In this document: positions 1-5,698 of the stretch, piece after piece
Layout of the letters: the number at the start of each line of letters is the position of its first letter
How positions within the stretch are numbered: position 1 is the first letter of the stretch
Assembly: GCA_913040875.1 (NCBI GenBank)
Contig: CAJWHX010000153.1
Location: 1 to 7,633, forward strand
Direction: 5' to 3'
DNA: 7,633 bases
From: an uncultured Pseudomonadota bacterium
Lineage (GTDB): Bacteria > Myxococcota > UBA796
Program-made: the position numbers and the translations under genes
Notes under the pieces: model-generated
Seen by the model: the letters and a program-made list of their open reading frames with translations, nothing else
Told to the model about the DNA's origin: nothing
Database searches by the model: none

Positions 1-567
1 AATCAGTGCTTCCGGTGCATTCCAAGAGCGCAACTGTTCTGCCAATTCAATGAAGGCGTCTACCGAGGCTGCTTCCAAATAGGCACAATTGGCAAAGTAG
101 TTTCCGAGATCTCGGTTTGACGATTGGTGCTCAATGTGCCCCATCGGTCTACGTCCCATACAAAATGGAACAGCGGTACCCGTACAGTCAACAGTACCAT
201 AGACTTTGGGATTGGCTGTATCTTGAGTATTTCCGGTGTCCCCAGCAGTTCCTGTGTCAGACGCGGCTTGCAAATCGGAATTCAGCTCTGCGAGATCGAC
301 ATTGGTTTCACACGCATCGACTGAACGAACCTCAGCCATCTCTTGAGCCCAGTAGACATCAGTACAGAGGTCTTCACACGATTCGATGTCTCCAACATCC
401 GAAAATGAATTGTTTGAAAACAACACGGAATCGGCTGTGATCTCTGTGGACAGTTCAAAAGCGTACTCATCACAACCTCCATCCCTGCCCCCGACAAGGG
501 GCTGTTTCGTATCACATGCGGTGAGCTGTAAGCCAAGCGTTCCGAAGATAATTTGTTGGATGTTCAT
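1..567 (-). CDS. Putative lipoprotein with start of a ferritin-like domain, 3' end off the left edge (partial)
   Basis: The frame is open for 189 codons from the ATG at 567 to the window edge with no stop, so the C-terminal part is missing. The first 18 residues form a short lipoprotein signal: apolar IIFGTLGLQL, then the lipobox LTAC with Cys18 as the lipidated residue. The n-region lacks Lys or Arg, which is unusual. Asp follows Cys18; in E. coli this +2 Asp favours inner-membrane retention, but the rule may not hold here. Seven more cysteines (32, 64, 68, 86, 128, 136, 161) suggest a disulfide-bearing extracytoplasmic protein. Residues 102-118 form a Ser/Asp/Thr/Gly linker with DTG units. 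From residue 136, the pattern CMGRRP, then LGNYFANCAYLEAASVDAF and an Ala/Glu-rich helix, recalls the ferritin-like lipoproteins of myxobacteria, with Glu165 as a possible metal ligand in the first helix. That assignment is from memory of the family and covers only the first helix. A GGAGG four bases upstream supports this start. Confidence 0.7.
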   Translation of the reverse strand, partial: MNIQQIIFGTLGLQLTACDTKQPLVGGRDGGCDEYAFELSTEITADSVLFSNNSFSDVGDIESCEDLCTDVYWAQEMAEVRSVDACETNVDLAELNSDLQAASDTGTAGDTGNTQDTANPKVYGTVDCTGTAVPFCMGRRPMGHIEHQSSNRDLGNYFANCAYLEAASVDAFIELAEQLRSWNAPEALI

Positions 568-571
568 ATAG

Positions 572-576
572 CCTCC
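572..576 (-). promoter_or_regulatory. Ribosome binding site of the left-edge lipoprotein gene
   Basis: Read on the minus strand this is GGAGG followed by CTAT and then ATG. It fixes the start at 567, although the frame stays open further upstream through several codons. The spacing of four bases is slightly short but workable. Confidence 0.7.
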
Positions 577-595
577 ATCAACTATACGTTGCTCA

Positions 596-611
596 ATAAT
601 ATTTAGTATAC
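596..611 (-). promoter_or_regulatory. Candidate -10 elements for the lipoprotein gene (weak)
   Basis: On the minus strand, TATACT (610 to 605) and TATTAT (601 to 596) both resemble sigma70 -10 hexamers and lie about 30-40 bases before the ATG. Neither has a recognisable -35 at 16-18 bases. The leader is AT-rich, so chance matches are likely. This is a candidate only. Confidence 0.25.
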
Positions 612-699
612 ACAATATGTTCGAATACTTCGCATATTCTATGGGATAGGATGTCGATGATCGAACAACACGAGGAACCATAGAATTAAATCCATTGTT

Positions 700-729
700 T
701 TGACATCAATATCAGTATACTGATATCAT
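700..729 (+). promoter_or_regulatory. Sigma70-type promoter of the rightward two-gene operon
   Basis: A perfect -35 TTGACA (700-705) is followed after 18 bases by TATCAT (724-729), which matches the -10 consensus TATAAT at five of six positions. Transcription would begin near 735-737, giving a leader of about 20 bases that holds the ribosome site at 747-750. The spacer is almost filled by an 18-bp palindrome, which suggests direct repression or spacer-type control by a dimeric regulator. No regulator gene is visible in the window. Confidence 0.6.
709..726. promoter_or_regulatory. Perfect 18-bp palindrome, probable operator
   Basis: The sequence ATATCAGTATACTGATAT is its own reverse complement over 18 bases, with its centre between 717 and 718. 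It lies between the -35 and -10 hexamers and covers the first three bases of the -10. A bound homodimer would compete with RNA polymerase, or would alter promoter geometry in the way MerR-type activators do. The operator role is inferred from position; the palindrome itself is seen directly. There is no unpaired loop and no T-run, so it does not look like a terminator. Confidence 0.6.
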
Positions 730-746
730 CTTTAATTCTAGACAAT

Positions 747-750
747 GGAG
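747..750 (+). promoter_or_regulatory. Ribosome binding site that sets the start of the first operon gene at 756
   Basis: GGAG stands five bases before the ATG at 756. The frame could also open at the GTG at 750, but that codon overlaps this GGAG and has no site of its own, so 756 is preferred. Confidence 0.65.
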
Positions 751-755
751 TGTCC

Positions 756-1832
756 ATGTCTGTAAACAACAAAGCCAAAAAGCTGACTACGTTATCCCAA
801 ACCGCCATCAAAAGTTTATTTGAAGGTCAAGTACTGGGGTGGTTTTTGGTCGAATACACCAAAGGGTCCTACTTCTTTCTGGTGGATAAAAAGCAAACGT
901 CCGCCGCAAAGTTTAAATCTCCCAAAATCGTGAAAGTACTTCTAGAACGATATGGGGTCGATACAGCAAAGGTAACTGACAAGTCGGAGTTCTTGGCTGG
1001 GACGGTAGGCTTGGCTGAAGGGAACCATGAGATGGTCATCGGCGTAAAGAAGAACGGTGCAGGTAAGAGCACATTGCGAACTGTGATGAAAGATTCGGGA
1101 TTCAAGAAGATCTTAAAGACGGTAAGCATTGTGAAGGCACACTCTCTGTCGATTTCAAACCAAGCGTTAACGGCAGAAGAAGCATCAGAGATTCAGCATG
1201 AAGAAGAGGACAAGCAACAGGTATCATCTGCAGCGGCATCCCTCTCTCTCAATGAAAAGGAACAAGATGCGTTGCGCTTTGCTCTGTGGGCTAAGGACAA
1301 CGTCTCCAAAATGTACACTCCGAATCCAGGCTCGGATCTAGAAGACTTCTTTCACAAATGTTTGCGTCGATTGGATAAATTCAAAAGCAAAAAGCTCTAC
1401 AAGATGTTTGATCCCAAGTACTGGAACAAAAAGTTTCGGGATGTAGAGCACCCTTTGTTTGATAAATTGGGCACCTATCGTCATACAAAGGAGTACAACG
1501 AAGTACTGATACAGGTGTGTACGAGTCAATTGAGATTGCTTGAAGTCGCTTCAGAAAACGAGAACATCGAAGCACTAGTGAATGAACTGTACGACTCGAA
1601 CTTTGTAGATTCGTTTACGGAGTTTGAACAAAAACTAAAGGACTCGGGGTTCAAAAAGAATGAGATCCCTGAGATTATCAGTGCTTTTGGTGCTGACAAT
1701 ATGGCAGAGTTTACCCAGCTACTTGAAGTGTGTGGTGGAAAAAGAAAACAGATGATGTATCTGCTGGCCGCAATCGGTCACAACAGTTGGGATCGACTGT
1801 TGGGTATGCTTGATCAAATTGAAGCCGTATAA
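756..1832 (+). CDS. Lys-rich soluble protein of unknown function, first gene of the rightward operon
   Basis: I do not recognise a family. The product is 358 residues from the ATG at 756, with no signal peptide and no membrane segment, so it is probably cytoplasmic. Three parts can be seen. Residues 1-130 look like a mixed alpha/beta domain with apolar strands (around WFLVEY and SYFFLVD) and many Lys. Residues 138-165 form an acidic, Glu/Gln/Ser/Ala-rich linker. Residues 166-358 are mainly helical, with an aromatic and basic patch at 203-228 (KLYKMFDPKYWNKKFRD) and amphipathic helices to the end. NGAGKST at 100-106 resembles the ABC-type Walker A, but the first glycine of the motif is Lys here and no Walker B is evident, so ATP binding is not claimed. 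The heptapeptide KDSGFKK occurs twice (112-118 and 295-301). It ends 19 bases before the next gene and must be co-transcribed with it. A partner, chaperone or antidote role for the membrane-type protein downstream is inference only. Confidence 0.85.
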   Translation: MSVNNKAKKLTTLSQTAIKSLFEGQVLGWFLVEYTKGSYFFLVDKKQTSAAKFKSPKIVKVLLERYGVDTAKVTDKSEFLAGTVGLAEGNHEMVIGVKKNGAGKSTLRTVMKDSGFKKILKTVSIVKAHSLSISNQALTAEEASEIQHEEEDKQQVSSAAASLSLNEKEQDALRFALWAKDNVSKMYTPNPGSDLEDFFHKCLRRLDKFKSKKLYKMFDPKYWNKKFRDVEHPLFDKLGTYRHTKEYNEVLIQVCTSQLRLLEVASENENIEALVNELYDSNFVDSFTEFEQKLKDSGFKKNEIPEIISAFGADNMAEFTQLLEVCGGKRKQMMYLLAAIGHNSWDRLLGMLDQIEAV

Positions 1833-1841
1833 CGAGCACTT

Positions 1842-1847
1842 GGAGAA
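1842..1847 (+). promoter_or_regulatory. Ribosome binding site that sets the start of the second operon gene at 1852
   Basis: GGAGAA lies in the 19-base gap after the upstream stop, with six bases between GGAG and the ATG at 1852. An in-frame ATG at 1810 inside the upstream gene would add 14 residues but has no comparable site. The start at 1852 is therefore preferred. Confidence 0.7.
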
Positions 1848-1851
1848 ACCT

Positions 1852-3366
1852 ATGAGTAGACCAAATTTAGAAAAAGCCATCCAAATGTGTGGGTCGGTAC
1901 AATCTTTGAGTAAAACACTGAAGAAATACGAAAAGGTTGGTGTGCCCAAAGCGATTGAAATTGCCAAGGAAGCCAGTTGGGATCACGATCAGTGGTTGAC
2001 GGGATTGAAAACCGCTGTGAGCAATCGAAACCCAGTCAAAGAAACCACCATCACCTTGTTTTCTCATCCTGATTTGAGAACCATTTTGTACGAAGCTGAC
2101 AATAGAATCCAGCTGCAAAAGACTTTGCCACTCAACATTCCTTTGCACATCAAAGCCAAATCAGCGGAAGACTTAGAGTATGGATTGGACAATCCATACG
2201 TATTAGCTCAGATCGTTAATGTAGCCAATTTTGGACATTTCAAGGCTAAAATCCAGGTAGCCTACCACACGCTGATGGATCAATACTATGACGAGACGAT
2301 TGCGCCTGCAGATATGGAGGCTCACTATAAACCCATGGCCGAAAAAATCGACGGAATCATTCAAACGGAGATCGCATCGGTGGTGGAGCGAGCGGGTGCT
2401 ACGGCTCGCCGGGAGATGGGGCTCAAAACGCATGTGAAATGGAGGCAACGTGAGAGATGGGCAACGGGCGCCATTGCAGTGCTTGGAACTGCAGCTGCAG
2501 TGACCACAGCCGTAGCCGCAACGACAGCAACGGTTCTCAGTATGGGAGGAACCGTACTGGCTGCAGGACTCTCGATTCATTCGGCAACCAAGTCGGTCAT
2601 CAATACGTCTATGCACTTGAATAGCTTCTACATTGGCTATCAAAAGAGTTTGGATAGAGCAGTATCAGCGCTTCGATTGATGGAGAATACCATTCCCAAA
2701 ACGGGTGAACAAAGGGCTACTGGATCACACGTAGGTCAAGCTGTCGGTCAACTATTCGTGGGTGACATCGCTGAACCCTATAAAAATGCCAAGCGATATT
2801 TTGAAAATGCCGATTACAAATTGGGGAAAATTGAACTCAAATTGCACGACATGGGTGCTCAAATTAGTGCAATTCTACGGGAGTCTGAAGCCATCAATCG
2901 ATTGTTGCAAACGAAAAAAGAAGAGATTACCAGACTCACGACCGAGAATCCAGAGCAACAGGGACATCTTGATTCATTGGTCAAAAGTATAGATCGTCTG
3001 AGCGGACAACTTGCGGCGATGGAAGCCTCCCTGAGTTTGATGTTGAATGCTCTGTCGAGTATGGCTGAACCCATTCAAACAGCGATGCAGCAGCTTGAAG
3101 CCGTGAGAGAGTCATTGGTTGCATTGGCTCCAACACTGACAGCAAGCGGATTGGCGTTGGGGGTAGCGCTTATTGGTGGTGCCATCACAGGCGCTCTATC
3201 CTTTGCTTCCAAGTCAGAGGACTTACTGAATATGCGAGTTGGTTCCATTAACCAAGCGGCGGAGACGTTCACCGATGTATCTTCCTATGTCAGTTTGGGC
3301 TTTACGGTAACCGTTGGGGTATGGGATGTGGCACGTGATAAGATGGATGGCGTTAAGACTTCATGA
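1852..3366 (+). CDS. Helical coiled-coil protein with two long hydrophobic segments, possible membrane-inserting or pore-forming protein
   Basis: No named family is recognised. The product is 504 residues from the ATG at 1852, with no N-terminal signal peptide. Residues 1-200 are soluble and mostly helical, ending in a basic patch (about 186-202, rich in Arg and Lys). Residues 205-241 form a long apolar stretch rich in Ala, Thr, Val and Gly, long enough for a membrane helix or hairpin. Residues 310-425 are predicted helical with heptad-like spacing and read as a coiled coil, including SIDRLSGQLAAMEASLSLML. Residues 425-451 are a second apolar, Gly/Ala/Leu-rich segment, and 478-492 is a weaker third. 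Two apolar segments plus a coiled coil and no signal is the layout of alpha-helical pore-forming toxins and of type III translocators. It also fits dynamin-like or other membrane-remodelling helical proteins, but no GTPase motif is seen. It is the second gene of a two-gene operon and ends 17 bases from a convergent gene. The open frame is certain; the function is inferred from architecture. Confidence 0.85.
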   Translation: MSRPNLEKAIQMCGSVQSLSKTLKKYEKVGVPKAIEIAKEASWDHDQWLTGLKTAVSNRNPVKETTITLFSHPDLRTILYEADNRIQLQKTLPLNIPLHIKAKSAEDLEYGLDNPYVLAQIVNVANFGHFKAKIQVAYHTLMDQYYDETIAPADMEAHYKPMAEKIDGIIQTEIASVVERAGATARREMGLKTHVKWRQRERWATGAIAVLGTAAAVTTAVAATTATVLSMGGTVLAAGLSIHSATKSVINTSMHLNSFYIGYQKSLDRAVSALRLMENTIPKTGEQRATGSHVGQAVGQLFVGDIAEPYKNAKRYFENADYKLGKIELKLHDMGAQISAILRESEAINRLLQTKKEEITRLTTENPEQQGHLDSLVKSIDRLSGQLAAMEASLSLMLNALSSMAEPIQTAMQQLEAVRESLVALAPTLTASGLALGVALIGGAITGALSFASKSEDLLNMRVGSINQAAETFTDVSSYVSLGFTVTVGVWDVARDKMDGVKTS

Positions 3367-3383
3367 GGGAGTGAGTTTACCTT

Positions 3384-4202
3384 TTAGGTTCGATATGCCT
3401 TTGAATCCTTCAACTGTCTGGTCTTTGCAAAAATCTCCACACCATCTACAGCGTTGACCGCCTGTTGAATCTCAGTAGAATCAACGCGTACGAAGGGATT
3501 GCAGTCTCGCTCAATCTGAATTGTTGAAGGAAGGGTACTCTCACCCCGTCCGCGAATGGCTTTCACGTGCGCAAAACGTTCCACCAGTTTCAGATTGCTA
3601 GACTCTATGGACATGGCAAAGAGGAGATTGTCTTCAGTGTACTCATGGGCTGGACAGACAAATGTTTCTGGTGGCAACCCAGCAAGACGCTGCAATGAAG
3701 CATGCATCTTCTCGGGTGGACCATCAAACAAATATCCACACCCTCCACTGAACATCGTATCCCCACAAAAGACAAAATCTGCCACAAGAAAGGAGAGGTG
3801 CCCGTCCAAGTGTCCTTCGGTTCTCCAAACGGTGACCTCTAAGTCTCCCAGTTTGAACATATCACCCTCATCCACGCCCTTGGTGATGTGAGGTACGTCC
3901 GAAACTCGCGTTCGACATCCGATTACTTCCATACCCTCCAGCAATCTCCGTTTGCCCAAATCTCGATTGATGCCCACATGATCTGCGTGCGTGTGGGTGT
4001 TCAGAATGTGGGTGATACGCAGATTGTTGGTTTCGATATAGGGAAGAACTTCCTTGGCAGATGGGCCGTCGATCACCGCACACAACCCAGGGACATACTC
4101 GATTAGCCAGATGAGGTTGTCCTTGTGAGCAGGTACCTGGTGAACGATGCAGTCATGAGTCTTGGAGTACGTGGGTGATGGTGGAGTGGTGATGCAGTGC
4201 AT
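3384..4202 (-). CDS. gloB: Glyoxalase II-type metallo-beta-lactamase-fold hydrolase (hydroxyacylglutathione hydrolase)
   Basis: Glyoxalase II cleaves S-D-lactoylglutathione to D-lactate and glutathione in the cytoplasm, the second step of methylglyoxal detoxification. The 272-residue product carries the full binuclear metal site: HTHADH at 70-75 (His70, His72, Asp74, His75), His131 in EGHLDGH, Asp148 in FCGDTMF and His186 in CPAHEYT. GGCGYLFDGPPEKMHASL at 153-170 matches the family's GGCGRxFEGTPxQM region, and the C-terminal PSTIQIERDCNPFVRV matches the glutathione-binding tail (PSTxxxExxxNPFLR), which separates GloB from other members of the fold. Length is close to the usual 250-260, with about 15 extra residues at the N-terminus. 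The true start could lie slightly downstream, but no better ATG exists before residue 91. A weak AAGGA lies 13 bases before the ATG and overlaps the upstream stop. It is the last gene of a leftward cluster behind two LRR-like genes, to which it has no obvious functional tie. Substrate has not been shown here; persulfide dioxygenase is less likely given the C-terminal tail. Confidence 0.92.
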   Translation of the reverse strand: MHCITTPPSPTYSKTHDCIVHQVPAHKDNLIWLIEYVPGLCAVIDGPSAKEVLPYIETNNLRITHILNTHTHADHVGINRDLGKRRLLEGMEVIGCRTRVSDVPHITKGVDEGDMFKLGDLEVTVWRTEGHLDGHLSFLVADFVFCGDTMFSGGCGYLFDGPPEKMHASLQRLAGLPPETFVCPAHEYTEDNLLFAMSIESSNLKLVERFAHVKAIRGRGESTLPSTIQIERDCNPFVRVDSTEIQQAVNAVDGVEIFAKTRQLKDSKAYRT

Positions 4203-4218
4203 GGCAATCTGGATATCC

Positions 4219-5685
4219 TTAAGGTGTTGGATTGAGCAACGGTTCTACAGTAGACCACCATGCAGACAACACTGATGGTTCGATACTTTGAAGTATTTTG
4301 GAATAGTCGCTGTCATCGATGGCAAGATTGGGAGCGACAAAGGCTTGAAGATCTGTATGATGTGTCACACTAAGCCAGTTGTGGATAGCCTCTTCAATCT
4401 GTTTGGACTGTGGGGTGGATTCGACAGCGGGTGCCACATCGAAAAAGACATTGGCTCCACTCCCGTAATCTGAATGTTCAAAAGAGTTTGCTTGTATATG
4501 CAAGTCGAAATAGCTCTCGTCAATGTCTTCAGATAGAATCTTCCCATAGAATTCCTCGGAGAAGTAGCGGACGGACGCCCTTGAAGATTTCAACTGAACC
4601 ACAGGTTCCTTTGCGATTAACGCCTTGAGTTGTGACAAAAAACATTCTGGGTTGACAGATAGATCGATATTTTCAACGCCGGTATTTTCGAAGAAGTTGT
4701 TGTAGCGCCTTTCAACAAAGGTTTTCATGATTTGAATGGTGTCCGTATCCAAAAAGCGGGCAAAGTCTTCATCCAATGTCTCAGGCGTGATTGCATTTCC
4801 CAATCCGTGTTTCAACGCTGGTTGTAATGACATCCATTCGGGTTTTGGGATTTTAATTGTCTCTAGATTTGAGCAGTTTTGGATATCAACTCGCTCTATT
4901 TTCGATGTTGAGTAGACACTTTGGACATCGTCATTGTCGTATAATGAAAGTGACTGTACATTGTTTCCACCATTAACGAGTGTGAATAAATTTGCGCTAT
5001 TGGAAATCTGTAACGACTGAAGATTGGGAAAAGTTTTCGTGTCAAGATCGACCAACTGATGCCAATAATGGCTATACCAAAAGCCTGTACGTGGGTCATA
5101 CTCTTTGGAAAAGGGGGATAGGTATGTGTCATTTTCTCCGTTCAGTGTAAGGTTCTTAACCCCACAAATTTGTAGAAATGGATGGAAGGCAAACTTGGTG
5201 TTCAAGTCTGTCATATTGGAAAATGCCAATATCCATTCTTCGGCTGTCGTCGCAGTTGCTTGAGACCGCAACAGTTCTAGTAGCTCAATTCCATCAGTCG
5301 GCATATTCATCAGATTGAGTGTCTGTAGATTTGGATGTAGAAGCAAGTGTGCAAACAGTTCTTGTGCATGAGTCTGAGTAAAGTTCTTTGCGCCGATGGC
5401 GTGTTTGATATGTAGATGACTGGCGTTTATCCAACGAGGGTCTTGTGCAGTTGCCAGCATCCAATCCATGTGGAGACATCGTCCTTCATGTGTACCTTCA
5501 TCGAGATCTGGTAGATACTTTTCTGGTCGTTGAAAACGATGAGTGTCGCCTTCGACAACTTCTTCAAACTCTGATGTAATCGTCTGTTTAGCTGTTAATG
5601 ACAGTGCGGAGAAATTTTCCAACGCCTCATTCTGCGTAGTGACGTTTGTACTGAATAGAGAATGGAAAAAATCGGTGGTATTCAT
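4219..5685 (-). CDS. Leucine-rich-repeat-like protein, 488 residues
   Basis: Degenerate LRR units of the LxxLxL type are visible at about 119-126 (NLQTLNLM), 176-182 (VKNLTLN), 220-227 (NLQSLQIS), 242-249 (NVQSLSLY), 262-268 (KIERVDI) and 273-279 (NLETIKI). Spacing of about 20-22 residues in the second group fits a solenoid. Residues 1-100 form a helical N-terminal region rich in Asn, Thr and Glu. Residues 300-488 lack clear repeats and look like a separate acidic domain with several Trp and Tyr, so the LRR block is only the middle third. There is no signal peptide or membrane segment. LRR solenoids normally bind other proteins; no catalytic motif is seen, so no more specific role can be given. 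GAGGAA before the ATG at 5685, with six bases after AGGA, supports this start. It follows the larger LRR-like gene by 13 bases and precedes the hydrolase gene by 16, so the three are probably one transcript. Confidence 0.85.
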   Translation of the reverse strand: MNTTDFFHSLFSTNVTTQNEALENFSALSLTAKQTITSEFEEVVEGDTHRFQRPEKYLPDLDEGTHEGRCLHMDWMLATAQDPRWINASHLHIKHAIGAKNFTQTHAQELFAHLLLHPNLQTLNLMNMPTDGIELLELLRSQATATTAEEWILAFSNMTDLNTKFAFHPFLQICGVKNLTLNGENDTYLSPFSKEYDPRTGFWYSHYWHQLVDLDTKTFPNLQSLQISNSANLFTLVNGGNNVQSLSLYDNDDVQSVYSTSKIERVDIQNCSNLETIKIPKPEWMSLQPALKHGLGNAITPETLDEDFARFLDTDTIQIMKTFVERRYNNFFENTGVENIDLSVNPECFLSQLKALIAKEPVVQLKSSRASVRYFSEEFYGKILSEDIDESYFDLHIQANSFEHSDYGSGANVFFDVAPAVESTPQSKQIEEAIHNWLSVTHHTDLQAFVAPNLAIDDSDYSKILQSIEPSVLSAWWSTVEPLLNPTP

Positions 5686-5690
5686 TTGAT

Positions 5691-5696
5691 TTCCTC
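5691..5696 (-). promoter_or_regulatory. Ribosome binding site of the smaller LRR-like gene
   Basis: On the minus strand this reads GAGGAA within the 13-base gap after the upstream stop. AGGA stands six bases before the ATG at 5685, ideal spacing, which supports coupled translation within the leftward transcript. Confidence 0.7.
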
Positions 5697-5698
5697 GT

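Larger units (their letters stand above)
681..748. repeat. Two interleaved inverted-repeat pairs around the promoter
   Basis: TAGAATTAAA (681-690) pairs perfectly with TTTAATTCTA (731-740). CCATTGT (692-698) pairs perfectly with ACAATGG (742-748). The order is A, B, A', B', so the two pairings interleave rather than nest. The 18-bp palindrome lies in the gap. B' overlaps the first two G of the Shine-Dalgarno site. If transcription starts near 736, then A and B are upstream of the RNA, so the symmetry would act in DNA, for example as flanking binding sites. If a longer transcript exists, A/A' and B/B' could form a pseudoknot or alternative hairpins. Confidence 0.5.

Noticed and set aside
117..571. 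Several short frames on both strands across the left edge
   Set aside because: The minus-strand frame from 567 to the edge has a ribosome site, a lipobox and a sensible domain layout; the others overlap it without support.
614..638. Inverted repeat AATATG / CATATT in the divergent intergenic region
   Set aside because: Arms of six AT-rich bases with a mismatched inside are expected by chance in such sequence.
709..726. Palindrome as a mobile-element end, attachment site or CRISPR-like unit
   Set aside because: It occurs once, no transposase or integrase is near, and it sits exactly between promoter elements, which an operator explains better.
750..752. GTG as the start of the first operon gene
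   Set aside because: It overlaps the GGAG that serves the ATG at 756 and has no ribosome site of its own.
1810..1812. ATG overlapping the end of the first operon gene as the start of the second
   Set aside because: It has no good ribosome site at proper distance, whereas the in-frame ATG at 1852 does.
2203..2643. Open frame of 146 codons on the minus strand within the coiled-coil gene, rich in Cys, Arg and His
   Set aside because: It lies wholly inside a well-supported plus-strand gene. Its odd composition is what the complement of Ala/Thr-rich codons gives, and it has no good ribosome site.
3379..3389. Hairpin ACCT-TTT-AGGT as a bidirectional terminator
   Set aside because: The stem is only four base pairs and there is no T-run on either side that fits an intrinsic terminator.
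3556..3891. Open frame of 111 codons on the plus strand opposite the glyoxalase II gene
   Set aside because: The opposite frame encodes every conserved metal ligand of GloB, so this is a shadow.
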